Shown here: piece by piece, positions 19,830-28,557 of the stretch
Layout of the letters: each line of letters begins with the position of its first letter
Numbering within the stretch: the stretch's first letter is position 1
Source of the DNA: Bacteroidota bacterium
GTDB taxonomy: Bacteria > Bacteroidota > Bacteroidia > Flavobacteriales_D > Sanyastnellaceae
Direction of reading: 5' to 3'
DNA length: 64,000 nucleotides
Assembly: GCA_002746975.1 (NCBI GenBank)
Contig: NVXE01000004.1
Location: 70,187-134,186, forward strand
Made by a program: the position numbers and the translations under genes
The notes under the pieces: generated by a model
What the model was told of the DNA's origin: nothing
What the model saw: the letters and a program-made list of their open reading frames with translations, nothing else
Database searches by the model: none

Positions 19830-20263
19830 AGTTTGCCTTCAAGAATATGTACTAGTTATTTCGTTAAATGTAGTAATAAGGTAAAGTTATGGCTATTTTT
19901 AATATGCGAATTATTTATAATATCAGATATAACACTATAGATTTAGTATAAATAGTTAAGCCAAAAGATGACGCTTAAATATATCCAGAGCCCAATAAAT
20001 AATATATGTACTGTTGTTTCAAATGTTTTTCCTTTCCACAACTTTGTAGAATATCCAAATAGTTGAATTATGTATGTAAGACACTTACTCTCCTAAATTG
20101 TCATTATACCTCACACTAACAAAGTATATTTATAATAACAATTATGTCAATAACAGCACTTAATAAATCAATGTGTTAAGTAACGCTATGAGTATTAGCC
20201 TTTTCAGCCATTCAAGGCGATAAAAATAATTCACATAAAAACTTGTAATTTAACTATTTTTTG
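19830..20263. other. Gene-free gap between copA and the IS remnant
   Basis: AT-rich stretch of about 430 bases. The only coding-like content is the short minus-strand fragment at 19943-20092 (listed separately). No consensus TAnnTTTG box was found close to the copA start, and no tRNA or terminator was recognised. Confidence 0.5.
19943..20092 (-). pseudogene. Orphan C-terminal fragment of a membrane protein
   Basis: The minus strand is open for 49 residues between two stops, with no ATG start. It reads YIIQLFGYSTKLWKGKTF followed by a hydrophobic helix and ends WLNYLY. The amphipathic start plus single helix look like a protein end and not random sequence. Family not recognised. It may be a gene truncated by rearrangement near the IS element, or a small protein with a non-standard start. 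Confidence 0.25.
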
Positions 20264-21226
20264 ATCGGATTAACGGGTTAAAGACCACAACGTAAATAGA
20301 TTACGCTCAAGATAGGTTGATTTGTAGTATTAAAGCAACACTACAATGAAAAAGACATTACTTTGAACACGTTTTTAAGAGAGTTCCACAGCGAACGACC
20401 ATGCCTTGAGTTACTGATTGACCAAAAGTGGTAGGCTGGATTTACTTGTTGGAGATGTTCTCACAAGAAATTTGTAAAAGACAAAAAATGGCATCACAAG
20501 CGATGCGCAGGCTGTAAGTATGACGAGTCTGCTACAGCTCACACATTATTTCATAAACTCAAATTTCCTATAGAATCTGCAGTTACGATCGTTTACATTT
20601 TAAGCACAGTTAAGAAGGTAATGAGCTCTTGTGAGATAGCTAGGCAGTCTAATATTCATCAAGAAACCGCCTGGTTTTTCAAGAGGATAGCTCAAGAGGC
20701 AATGAGCATCTCACCAATTAGAAAACTCAAGGATAATGTTGAGGCTGATGAAACTTTTATGGGTGACTTTGAACCCGGAAAACCTGGACGTAGCAAGGGT
20801 AAGAAGCGAGCTGTTGAGATATGCATTGAGGTTGATTACTCAGACCCTAAATCAAAAACAGGAAAGATAAAATAGAGGGTGCATTAGATAAGATGGTGGA
20901 GCATGGTTCTGTGTTAACGACAGATGGTTGGAGAGGGGAGGGTATGGGTCTGCAGCGCACAATCACTGGCATGATGTGGCGGACTGTAACAATGGTGAGA
21001 ATTTTAAACTCCTTCATTGGCATATTTTCAACTTGAAGAATTGGCTGCGTGGAATACATCATCATGTATCAGGATCACACTTGCAATCTTACCTTCACGA
21101 ATTTAATTATCGCTTTAACAGAAGAAATCATGGAAACAGGATTGTGTACGGGCTACTATCTGTGATGTGTTCAATGTCAGAAATGCAGTATTCAAGCCTT
21201 ATAGCACTTTAACCCGTTAATCCGAT
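20264..21226 (+). mobile_element. Decayed IS1595-type (ISXO2-like) element with intact 20-bp terminal inverted repeats
   Basis: ATCGGATTAACGGGTTAAAG at 20264-20283 is the exact reverse complement of 21207-21226, giving a 963-base element. Inside lies a broken transposase gene. Eight-base target duplications typical of the family are not evident; both flanks share only TTTTG, which is weak in AT-rich DNA. The ends are perfect while the gene is dead, so it could still be moved by a related transposase. Confidence 0.85.
20346..21212 (+). pseudogene. IS1595-family transposase, multiply disrupted
   Basis: Stitching frames gives a recognisable transposase: an early frameshift after MKKT, an in-frame TAG after DQKW, a zinc ribbon (CWRC ... 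CAGC), the first catalytic Asp in EADETFMGD, a second in LTTDGWRG, and the C-terminal HLQSYLHEFNYRFNRR of ISXO2-like proteins. A stop and apparent deletion near 20875, and a second frameshift near 20937, break the middle. At least four lesions make it nonfunctional. The two longest surviving frames are 20621-20875 and 20928-21212. Confidence 0.85.
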
Positions 21227-21263
21227 TTTGTTTATTATTCTATGAGTTCTTATTTCTTAAAGT

Positions 21264-21518
21264 TCAAATAAGTTTTTTGGGTATTGCATGAAACCCTGTT
21301 ATTTGAACCTTGTCTTCGATATCGTTAATTTTCACTAATGCGGATGTGTAAATAGTTAATTCAATAGGAAACACGTCATGATTAATTTTCACGTCTTTAA
21401 TCCCTTTTAGGGATAAAATTCTATTCTTAATTCTTTCCAAATCTGATTGTTCTCTTGCATTTGTACTAAATATTTTTCCTAAATCTCCTGGTATTACATT
21501 TTCGGATAATAAGCTCAT
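21264..21518 (-). CDS. Small HMA-fold-like protein lacking the metal-binding cysteines
   Basis: 84 residues with the beta-alpha-beta pattern of heavy-metal-associated domains: RIKNRILSLKGIKDVKINHD followed by a strand rich in hydrophobics. The CxxC metal motif is absent; there is no Cys at all. Comparable short proteins occur beside copper ATPases in Bacteroidota. The IS remnant now separates it from copA on the same strand. It might regulate or bind partners rather than metal; function unknown. Gene status is supported by a clean frame and sensible protein, not by a strong ribosome site. Confidence 0.55.
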   Translation of the reverse strand: MSLLSENVIPGDLGKIFSTNAREQSDLERIKNRILSLKGIKDVKINHDVFPIELTIYTSALVKINDIEDKVQITGFHAIPKKLI

Positions 21519-21919
21519 TATATTTTTGTTGATTTAATCGTTAATAATGCACGATGATTTGTATGACTCACTAGAATATCATTGATTTAACTATCTACGC
21601 TAAAGTTACCTTTTTTCAGTTAAAAGTTCGCACTTAAACTGTTCAAATTAATCTTTACTTATTTTGCCTGACCTTGAATCTAAGTATATTTAGGGTTGTA
21701 GGACTGTTATTTCCCAATCATTATTGACTAATTCATATAACGTTCTTTCGTGAAGCCTACTTCTTTTAAGGAAACAAATATTGAATTTGGGTAACCATCC
21801 AAACCTATCGTTGAGAAACAACACGCACCAGGTATATTAAACCATTTTTCAAATAGTAGTAAAGGGTCATTTTCTATAGGGTTTTCTTATATTTTGTATT
21901 GAGCAACCCGTTTATGTTT
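21519..21919. other. Gap of about 400 bases with one gene fragment
   Basis: Between the HMA-like gene and the lipoprotein gene. It contains the pyridoxamine-oxidase fragment at 21728-21886; the remaining AT-rich sequence shows no gene, tRNA or convincing promoter. Confidence 0.5.
21728..21886 (-). pseudogene. Fragment of a pyridoxamine 5'-phosphate oxidase-like protein
   Basis: Open for 52 residues between an in-frame TAA and TAG on the minus strand, without a start codon. It contains DPLLLFEKWF and STIGLDGYPNSIFVSLKEV, matching the N-terminal FMN-binding half of PNPOx proteins (the ATVDEDGRPSSRIVLLK block). The rest of the enzyme, including its FMN-binding C-terminal half, is missing. It is a remnant, and it lies 0.5 kb from the decayed IS, consistent with local erosion. 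Confidence 0.5.
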
Positions 21920-22402
21920 CTATTCTCGGATTAATACTTTTCGCATAGTTTCATTGTTTCCATTCTCAAAATATCGAATCAGAATCGTATCAATATTTAA
22001 TGTATTAGCATTGTGTAATTCGATATCTAAAGTGCCGTTATTTAAGTTTGTAAATGTTTGTCTGTTATCATAAAATGAAGAAACGGTACAGTTTTGTTCA
22101 TTTTCATAAAACCATACTTCTCCACTTATGAGCATTAGTTCAATTTTCAAAGAACTACCTTCTAGTATTGTCGCTCTCATAGAACTGTTTTCTTCATTTA
22201 ATATTAAAGTATCAACTCCAAATAAAATATTTGTTCCATAGGCTCCTATCTCTGGATATTCAATAGCACAAGCAACGCAGGTTCCCCCACAATCAATTTC
22301 AACTTCATCTTGATTTTTTAGGCCATCATTACATGTTTCGGAAGTTCCCTTATTACAACTGGCTAAGACCAACAAGATTAGTATTAGGTTTAAATAGTTC
22401 AT
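21920..22402 (-). CDS. Lipoprotein with DCGGxCxxC cysteine motif
   Basis: 160 residues. The lipoprotein signal ends LVLASC (Cys 16). Directly after comes CNDGLKNQDEVEIDCGG followed by TCVAC, a Cys-rich module common in Bacteroidota surface lipoproteins. The rest looks beta-rich and gives no recognised domain. Likely anchored to the outer membrane, function unknown. No neighbour on the same strand is close enough to imply an operon (DUF6090 gene begins 78 bases upstream of its start region). Confidence 0.65.
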   Translation of the reverse strand: MNYLNLILILLVLASCNKGTSETCNDGLKNQDEVEIDCGGTCVACAIEYPEIGAYGTNILFGVDTLILNEENSSMRATILEGSSLKIELMLISGEVWFYENEQNCTVSSFYDNRQTFTNLNNGTLDIELHNANTLNIDTILIRYFENGNNETMRKVLIRE

Positions 22403-22479
22403 TTCGTTAGTACACGTTTTTTAAAAAGTTTAAAGTTAAATGTGCTCTATTCAATTTTCAATAAATATTATAGGGTATT

Positions 22480-23205
22480 TCATTTCTGCTTATCTGGTTT
22501 TGTTAATTCAATAATTCTATCTAGGCAAAACTCCAATGTTTCATATTGCCCATCATTCAAAATATTTTCAAGCGTCCCCCTTCTTAAATAAAGAAGATAT
22601 TCCAATTCAAGCGATTCCAAAATAGATAAGTCATATCTATGATCTTTGAAATTGAAATTAAAATCTAATTTCCCTATCATTAACTCGTCGAAATTAGTGT
22701 ATATCACCGTTCTGCTTATTAGTTCATCTTCTTGGTAATCAAGTAGAAGGTCTTGCCAAGACATTAAGAGTTTACGCAATTCATCATTTCTAATAATATC
22801 GATTGAAGAAGAATTTATTAAGCCAACAATTGAACTTTGAGAAGGATTAAAAGTCCAAGATTGTGTGATATTTTCAAGATGTTTTGCAATAGTATCTAAG
22901 TTATTTTTTTCTATATCTATAGGAAACATAGAAATTAAATTATCGCAACCCTTTAGAGCTAGTTTATGGTAAAAGGCAACAGAGTCTAATTGAGTTTTGT
23001 TTATTGTAAACTCATTGTGAATTGCACTCAATATGGTTTTTTCTTTTCTTTGATTCTTACGAATGTCATTCCAATTATTAATTTGTAGCGCGATTAAAAT
23101 TCCTATAACTACCAGAATAATTTCTCCGGCAGCATACTTAAGATACTTGCCAGCTTTATTTCCCCCCACAAGGTCGTAACGTATTCGTCTAAAGAATTTT
23201 ATCAT
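22480..23205 (-). CDS. DUF6090 family membrane protein
   Basis: 241 residues. The N-terminus MIKFFRRIRYDLVGGNKAGKY then a membrane helix (EIILVVIGILIALQINNW) is the hallmark of DUF6090 proteins, which are abundant and often multicopy in Flavobacteria. The remainder is a soluble helical domain predicted outside the cytoplasm. Function unknown. It is divergent from the XRE gene at 23488 across a 282-base gap. Confidence 0.8.
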   Translation of the reverse strand: MIKFFRRIRYDLVGGNKAGKYLKYAAGEIILVVIGILIALQINNWNDIRKNQRKEKTILSAIHNEFTINKTQLDSVAFYHKLALKGCDNLISMFPIDIEKNNLDTIAKHLENITQSWTFNPSQSSIVGLINSSSIDIIRNDELRKLLMSWQDLLLDYQEDELISRTVIYTNFDELMIGKLDFNFNFKDHRYDLSILESLELEYLLYLRRGTLENILNDGQYETLEFCLDRIIELTKPDKQK

Positions 23206-23487
23206 TCGTTGTTTTTTGTATAATGAAGCACAACCGTGTCGATATGATAAGTTGTGGTTTAAGCACCTAATTTAGCAATTATAAGTCGAATGTAAAATCA
23301 ACGGGGATTTTCGAAAGGATGATAATTGCAATCAATTATTTATGTAACTTGTATCAAGTTGCTGTTTTATTTAGGAGTGTTAGATTGCTGTCTATAAGCT
23401 GTCACAATACTGTCGTATCAATGTCGAATTCTAATGAAGGCTTATAATTACCTTTGCTCATTAGGCAATATTAAAACCTCAAGAAGA

Positions 23488-23946
23488 ATGAATCTTAATA
23501 CGATTAATATAAGGGATATTAAAAAAATGAGATTAGAACGTCATTGGTCACAAGATCAACTAGCAGATATGAGTAAATTAAGTATAAGAACTATTCAACG
23601 AATTGAAAATGGAGAAAATCCTGGTTTAGAATCATTAAAATCTTTGGCAGCCGTTTTCGAAATTAATATTGCAGGTTCTGATAAGACAGAAGAAGAAGAA
23701 CAGATTAAAAAAGAAGAAGAGTACGTTCAATATCTTAAAGGTTTTTATAAACTTCTTGCAGTTGCTATTTTAAGCCTGATTGTTCCATTTGTTCTTGCAG
23801 TAAGTGGCTCAACTAATTGGATCTTGTTTTTATTGATACTACTTTCTTGGGGAGTATTGTTAGGAGTATATTCTCTAAATGTTTTTGACTTATTTGGAGA
23901 GAAATGGAGAAGAAGAATGATTAATAAGAAATTTAAAAAGAACTAA
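23488..23946 (+). CDS. Membrane-anchored XRE-type HTH regulator
   Basis: 152 residues from the ATG at 23488, preceded by an AAGAAGA purine run; the frame extends back to 23434. The N-terminal HTH_3 helix-turn-helix is WSQDQLADMSKLSIRTIQRIE. A charged linker (EEEEQIKKEEE) is followed by two membrane helices (VAILSLIVPFVLAV and ILFLLILLSWGVLL). The DNA-binding domain would thus be tethered to the membrane. Targets are unknown; the divergent DUF6090 gene is an obvious candidate. Confidence 0.8.
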   Translation: MNLNTINIRDIKKMRLERHWSQDQLADMSKLSIRTIQRIENGENPGLESLKSLAAVFEINIAGSDKTEEEEQIKKEEEYVQYLKGFYKLLAVAILSLIVPFVLAVSGSTNWILFLLILLSWGVLLGVYSLNVFDLFGEKWRRRMINKKFKKN

Positions 23947-24047
23947 TGGTTTAATTAACCAAAACGGTTTGAAGATGGTGCACTTGGCATTTTGAAACCC
24001 TTTATTCTAAATTTAGTATTAATTTTATTGCTACGATTTTCGTGTTT

Positions 24048-24731
24048 TTATTCTTTTGAATTAACTTCCTTATGCTGTCTCAGTAATTGAGGTAAGCCTT
24101 TAAGAAATTCATATAATGCTCTCACCCCACCAATAAGTAATGTTCTTACAGCGGTATACAAAGGAGGTTTGACAACACCATAATAATCCTTGTATACAAC
24201 CTTATCAGGATCCAGTAATACCTTTTTCAAAGCATCAATGTTCGTCCAGTTTGCCCTAAACTTGACAACCCCATCTTTGCCAATTACATAAGTCATGTTT
24301 GGCATGCTTCCATATAATTTATGGGCAAACCCATCGATTGTGTCTACTAAGACTTCCCTCTTTTCATTGTAAAGCTTACTTGTAGATTTTGCATTATCCA
24401 TTTTCTCAACAAAACTTGTTATTTGTTTTGTTCTCTGTCCTGGGTGGGCTTCTCTAACATATAAAAGTAAAAAATGGACGTTAGGGTATTGCTGTTTTAA
24501 CAAATTCATGGGTTCTGTTGTGTTCGCATACATAGGACATGTAATGCTACCTGTATCTAGAACTACTGTTTTGTCTAAATAATCGGATAACATAACGGTT
24601 TTCCCATCTAAAGTTTTGGCCTCAAAGTCAATATAATTATCTCCAGCTTTTGGTCCATGGAACTTTGTGAAGTTATAATCTGAGGGGTTAAAATGCTTAT
24701 AATTATATATAGAAGTATTCTCTTTTTTCAT
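24048..24731 (-). CDS. Deiodinase-like thioredoxin-fold protein
   Basis: 227 residues. DTGSITCPMYA, then LLLYVREAHPG, then VLVDTIDGFAHKLYGSMPNMTYVI match the pattern of iodothyronine-deiodinase-family proteins, where the catalytic selenocysteine sits in a GSCTUPPF context; here Cys occupies that position (TCP). The N-terminus has no signal peptide; a C-terminal helix region (TLLIGGVRALYEFLKGLPQLL) may associate with membrane. Bacterial members have unknown substrates and could be peroxiredoxin-like reductases or dehalogenases. A near-consensus box TATCTTTA lies 16 bases before the start. Confidence 0.7.
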   Translation of the reverse strand: MKKENTSIYNYKHFNPSDYNFTKFHGPKAGDNYIDFEAKTLDGKTVMLSDYLDKTVVLDTGSITCPMYANTTEPMNLLKQQYPNVHFLLLYVREAHPGQRTKQITSFVEKMDNAKSTSKLYNEKREVLVDTIDGFAHKLYGSMPNMTYVIGKDGVVKFRANWTNIDALKKVLLDPDKVVYKDYYGVVKPPLYTAVRTLLIGGVRALYEFLKGLPQLLRQHKEVNSKE

Positions 24732-24974
24732 GATTTGTTATTAATCGTAAAGATACTTTATGAAGCGATCTTTAGATTGTTATTTTTTTAGGGGAGTTTA
24801 AAGTTTTACTATATTCTTTTTTTAAATGGATTTCAAAAAACAAGAATTTACTTATAAATATTGAGTGTTTAAACTATATCTATGTTGTATTAGTTTTCGG
24901 TGGTATTGTAGTAATTTTATTTTTTTACTTATGTCACGGATGAAGTTATAACCTTACACTTATTTCCTATGCAG

Positions 24975-24982
24975 TAAATTCG
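24975..24982 (+). promoter_or_regulatory. -7-like box TAAATTCG, 4 nt from the carboxylase start
   Basis: TAnnTTCG variant followed by CCGT and the ATG at 24987. The spacing is identical to that at aspS, secA and others, which supports the start and a leaderless transcript. Confidence 0.55.
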
Positions 24983-24986
24983 CCGT

Positions 24987-26555
24987 ATGCAAAACAAGCA
25001 CGAATCTTCAACGGACAGACTTCAGAGAATGAATGCCGAAGCCATTTTAGGTGGAGGGGAGAAGCGAATTTCGTCACAACACGCGAAAGGGAAACTTACT
25101 GCGCGGGAAAGGATAAGTTTGCTGATAGATCCTGGAACTTTTGAAGAATTGGGGAGGTTGGTGACGCATAGGTCAACGAATTTCGGATTGGATAAGCAGA
25201 AGTTTCTAGGTGATGGGGTAGTGACGGGGTATGGGAAGGTGAATGGGAGGCTGGTGTATGTGTTTTCGCAGGATTTTACTGTACTCGGTGGTTCGTTAGC
25301 AGAAGCTCATGCGGAAAAGATTTGTAAGATCATGGATCTCGCGATGGAGAATGGGGCGCCGGTAGTAGGACTTAACGATAGTGGAGGGGCGAGGATTCAG
25401 GAGGGAGTAGTAAGTTTGGGGGGATATGCGGATATTTTTCATAGGAACGTTCGAGCTAGTGGGGTAGTACCTCAGTTGTCGCTCATTTTGGGACCGTGTG
25501 CTGGGGGAGCAGTGTATTCTCCAGCTTTGACGGACTTTACGTTTATGGTGGAAGGGTCATCGTATATGTTTGTGACGGGCCCAAGCGTAGTTAAAACGGT
25601 TACACATGAGGAGGTAACGTCGGAGGAGCTTGGAGGAGCTAAGACTCACGCTACGAAATCTGGGGTGACACACTTTACAGCGGCACACGAAGCGGAGGCG
25701 ATAGATCAGGCGAAGAAGATTTTGGGCTTTCTGCCACAGAATTGTGAGGAGCAGCCGATGATGAAGAAGTATGAGATGGGCGAGATGGGCGAAGAGGGGG
25801 AGAGTCGTCCCAAATTGGATACGTTGATACCGGAAAATGCTCAGCAGCCATACGATATTCGCGAGGCGATTGCAGAGTTGACGGATAAGGATACTTTCTT
25901 GGAAGTTCAAAAAGATTACGCAGAAAACATCGTCGTAGGCTATGCTAGACTTGCGGGGAGGTCTATTGGAATTGTCGCGAATCAACCGGCATTTCTTGCT
26001 GGAGTTCTAGATATTCTCGCTTCGAAGAAGGCAGCGAGATTTGTGAGGACATGTGATGCATTTAATGTTCCATTACTGGTGCTTGAGGATGTTCCGGGAT
26101 TTCTGCCTGGGACGGATCAAGAGTGGAATGGGATAATTACTAACGGAGCGAAATTACTTTATGCCTTTTCAGAAGCAACGGTTCCGCGAATAACGGTAAT
26201 AACTAGGAAGGCGTACGGGGGAGCTTATGATGTGATGAATAGTCGGAATATCGGAGCAGACATGGTCTATAGTTGGCCTACCGCCGAGATAGCGGTTATG
26301 GGAGCTAAAGGCGCGGCGGAGATAATATTTAGGAAAGAGATCTCCGGTGCATCAGACCCCGCCGCGAAACTCGCAGAAAAAGAGCTCGAATACGCAGAGC
26401 TATTTGCTCACCCTTATAATGCCGCCGCTCGAGGTTATGTAGACGAAGTAATAACTCCTTCGGACACACGAATTAAGCTTATTCGAGCATTTGAGATGCT
26501 CAAAAATAAGGTTAGTAATACACCGAGAAAAAAGCACGGGAATTTACCGCTATAG
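24987..26555 (+). CDS. Biotin-dependent acyl-CoA carboxylase beta subunit (propionyl-CoA carboxylase type)
   Basis: 522-residue carboxyltransferase subunit that moves CO2 from carboxybiotin to an acyl-CoA. N-terminal CT domain: RISLLIDPGTFEELG, DSGGARIQEG and GPCAGGAVYSPALTD (oxyanion loop). C-terminal CT domain: NQPAFLAGVLDI, DVPGFLPGTDQEW, RKAYGGAYDVM, and the tail KKHGNLPL, as in propionyl-CoA carboxylase or methylmalonyl-CoA decarboxylase. Between domains is a short acidic insert, EMGEMGEEGE, encoded by a 9-base tandem repeat. No biotin carboxylase subunit is adjacent, so the partner is elsewhere. Substrate choice is inference. Confidence 0.93.
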   Translation: MQNKHESSTDRLQRMNAEAILGGGEKRISSQHAKGKLTARERISLLIDPGTFEELGRLVTHRSTNFGLDKQKFLGDGVVTGYGKVNGRLVYVFSQDFTVLGGSLAEAHAEKICKIMDLAMENGAPVVGLNDSGGARIQEGVVSLGGYADIFHRNVRASGVVPQLSLILGPCAGGAVYSPALTDFTFMVEGSSYMFVTGPSVVKTVTHEEVTSEELGGAKTHATKSGVTHFTAAHEAEAIDQAKKILGFLPQNCEEQPMMKKYEMGEMGEEGESRPKLDTLIPENAQQPYDIREAIAELTDKDTFLEVQKDYAENIVVGYARLAGRSIGIVANQPAFLAGVLDILASKKAARFVRTCDAFNVPLLVLEDVPGFLPGTDQEWNGIITNGAKLLYAFSEATVPRITVITRKAYGGAYDVMNSRNIGADMVYSWPTAEIAVMGAKGAAEIIFRKEISGASDPAAKLAEKELEYAELFAHPYNAAARGYVDEVITPSDTRIKLIRAFEMLKNKVSNTPRKKHGNLPL

Positions 26556-26616
26556 TCTTGTCCTAGCAATAGGTTTGGCCTAAAGAATTAGACTCAATAA
26601 AAGTCTACTGGATAAT

Positions 26617-27666
26617 CTACTTGATTAAAAGCGCGTCGCCGTAAGCATAGAAACGGTAGCCCTCTTTGATAGCCTCATTGTAAGCCTCCATGATAAGATC
26701 GTGGCCGGCGAAAGCAGACTGAAGCATAAGCAGAGTCGATTGAGGGGTGTGGAAATTCGTGAGTAGGCTGTCAGCCACACGGAAATCGTACTTAGGGAAG
26801 ATGAACTTATTCGTCCAGCCACTAAATTCCTTCAACGTATCGGTAGTACTTACTGAAGTTTCGAGTGCACGCATTGCAGTAGTTCCGATAGCGCATATAC
26901 GACGTCCTTCAGATTTCGCTTGGTTTACACGCTGAACGCAATCTTTACCAATAATAAGCTGCTCGCTATCAACTTTATGCTTGGTTATATCCTCTACCTC
27001 CACTTCGCGGAAAGTTCCAAGCCCGATGTGCAGAGTTATGAAAGCCATATCTATGCCTTTAATCTCGAGGCGTTTTAAAACCTGCTTAGAGAAGTGAAGC
27101 CCGCCTGTTGGGGCAGCGACAGCTCCTTCGGTTTTTGCATAAATGGTTTGGAATCTTTCGATATCTATGTCCTCTGTCCCGCGGTCTATATAGCGTGGGA
27201 GAGGAGTTTCTCCTAGCTCTACTATTTTCGCCATAAACTCAGACTTAGGTCCGTCGAAAAGAAATCTTAAAGTACGCCCTCTAGAAGTCGTGTTATCGAT
27301 TACTTCAGCAACGAGTTCATCATTGTCACCGAAGTATAGTTTATTTCCGATACGAATCTTACGTGCGGGATCAACTAAAACATCCCAAAGCATGCTCTCT
27401 TCGTTCAGCTCTCTTAGGAGGAAGACCTCGATAACAGCTCCGGTCTTTTCTTTATTTCCGTAAAGACGAGCTGGGAAAACTTTAGTGTCGTTAGCAACGA
27501 AAACATCACCCTCGTCGAACATTCCGAGAATATCCTTGAACATCTTATGCTCAAACTTTCCAGTCTTTCTGTCAACAACCATCATGCGGCTATCGTCACG
27601 ATTATCAAGAGGGTATTGCGCAATTTGTTCGGTCGGGAGATCGAATTTAAAGTGCGAAAGTTTCAT
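26617..27666 (-). CDS. queA: S-adenosylmethionine:tRNA ribosyltransferase-isomerase
   Basis: Makes epoxyqueuosine at tRNA wobble position 34 from preQ1-tRNA and [23 protein letters not shown] is the typical N-terminus, so the ATG at 27666 (349 residues) is preferred over the open frame back to 27705. Further blocks: [60 protein letters not shown]. It follows truB after about 90 bases on the same strand; both are tRNA modification genes. Confidence 0.95.
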   Translation of the reverse strand: MKLSHFKFDLPTEQIAQYPLDNRDDSRMMVVDRKTGKFEHKMFKDILGMFDEGDVFVANDTKVFPARLYGNKEKTGAVIEVFLLRELNEESMLWDVLVDPARKIRIGNKLYFGDNDELVAEVIDNTTSRGRTLRFLFDGPKSEFMAKIVELGETPLPRYIDRGTEDIDIERFQTIYAKTEGAVAAPTGGLHFSKQVLKRLEIKGIDMAFITLHIGLGTFREVEVEDITKHKVDSEQLIIGKDCVQRVNQAKSEGRRICAIGTTAMRALETSVSTTDTLKEFSGWTNKFIFPKYDFRVADSLLTNFHTPQSTLLMLQSAFAGHDLIMEAYNEAIKEGYRFYAYGDALLIK

Positions 27667-27754
27667 TCTTTGAGCAGCCATGCGAGTAGAGTTTTTTAGG
27701 TGCAATTTATGAGCGCGCGAAGCTAATCAAAAACACCATGTAAGTCAAGTGTTT

Positions 27755-28525
27755 TCACTCATTTTTTCCAGTCTCACCTGCTTTCTTGACAGCGTTGAGT
27801 AATTCGTCTAAATTCCATGCTTTGTCTGAGGTGAAATTTCCGCTTCTGGTTCTTCGTAAAGATGTCAATGTGCCTCCTACTCCGAGTGCTTTTCCTAGAT
27901 CGTGGGCTATGGATCTTATATAAGTACCTTTAGAACAAACCACTTCAAATTTTACGTCAATAACGTTGAAATCACCTTCTTGGATAGTTACTGTTTCTAC
28001 GGAAATAATATCGAAGGAATTTACTGTAACGCGCTTCGTTTTTAGAGCCACGGTTTTTCCTAGGCGGGCAGCTTTATATGCTGTGACACCATCAACTTTC
28101 TTTGCACTAAATTGAGGGGGCATTTGGTCTAATTCACCAGTCAATTTAGAGGCGGCGAAAGCGATCATTTCAGAGGTGATATTCGAAATAATGTCAGGGT
28201 CGCCCCAGCTATCTATCTTTGTTTCAGCATCATACGAGGGCGTGGTAATTCCCAAACGAATGGTTCCAGTGTAGGTTTTTTGCTCAGCTTGAAGAAGGTC
28301 TATGGTCTTAGTTTTTCTGCCAGTACAAATAACAAGAACACCTGTGGCAAGAGGGTCTAAGGTGCCTGCGTGGCCTACCTTGATTTTCTTAATATTGAAC
28401 GTGTGTCTTATAGTGCCTCTTACTTTATTAACGACATCGAAACTCGTCCAAGTAAGGGGTTTGTCTATGACTAGCACCTGACCTTCTTGAAAATCTTCTA
28501 ATGAATTAAAGTTATTTTCATGCAT
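27755..28525 (-). CDS. truB: tRNA pseudouridine-55 synthase
   Basis: Converts U55 of the T-loop to pseudouridine. Signature GHAGTLDPLATGVLVICTG contains the catalytic Asp (D in TLDP, near residue 57). MPPQFSAKKVDGVTAYKAARLG and CSKGTYIRSIAHDLG are also family blocks. 256 residues is normal. It follows mfd by about 30 bases and is followed by queA, so the three are likely one transcript. Confidence 0.96.
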   Translation of the reverse strand: MHENNFNSLEDFQEGQVLVIDKPLTWTSFDVVNKVRGTIRHTFNIKKIKVGHAGTLDPLATGVLVICTGRKTKTIDLLQAEQKTYTGTIRLGITTPSYDAETKIDSWGDPDIISNITSEMIAFAASKLTGELDQMPPQFSAKKVDGVTAYKAARLGKTVALKTKRVTVNSFDIISVETVTIQEGDFNVIDVKFEVVCSKGTYIRSIAHDLGKALGVGGTLTSLRRTRSGNFTSDKAWNLDELLNAVKKAGETGKNE

Positions 28526-28557
28526 TTTAAGAGCTTTTAATGCGTTTTAATGAGGTT

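Noticed and set aside
20256-21234. Target-site duplication of the IS1595-type element
   Set aside because: Flanks share only TTTTG; the 8-base duplication expected for the family is not there.
25557-25985. 142-residue antisense frame inside the carboxylase gene
   Set aside because: The plus-strand carboxylase with all motifs explains the region.
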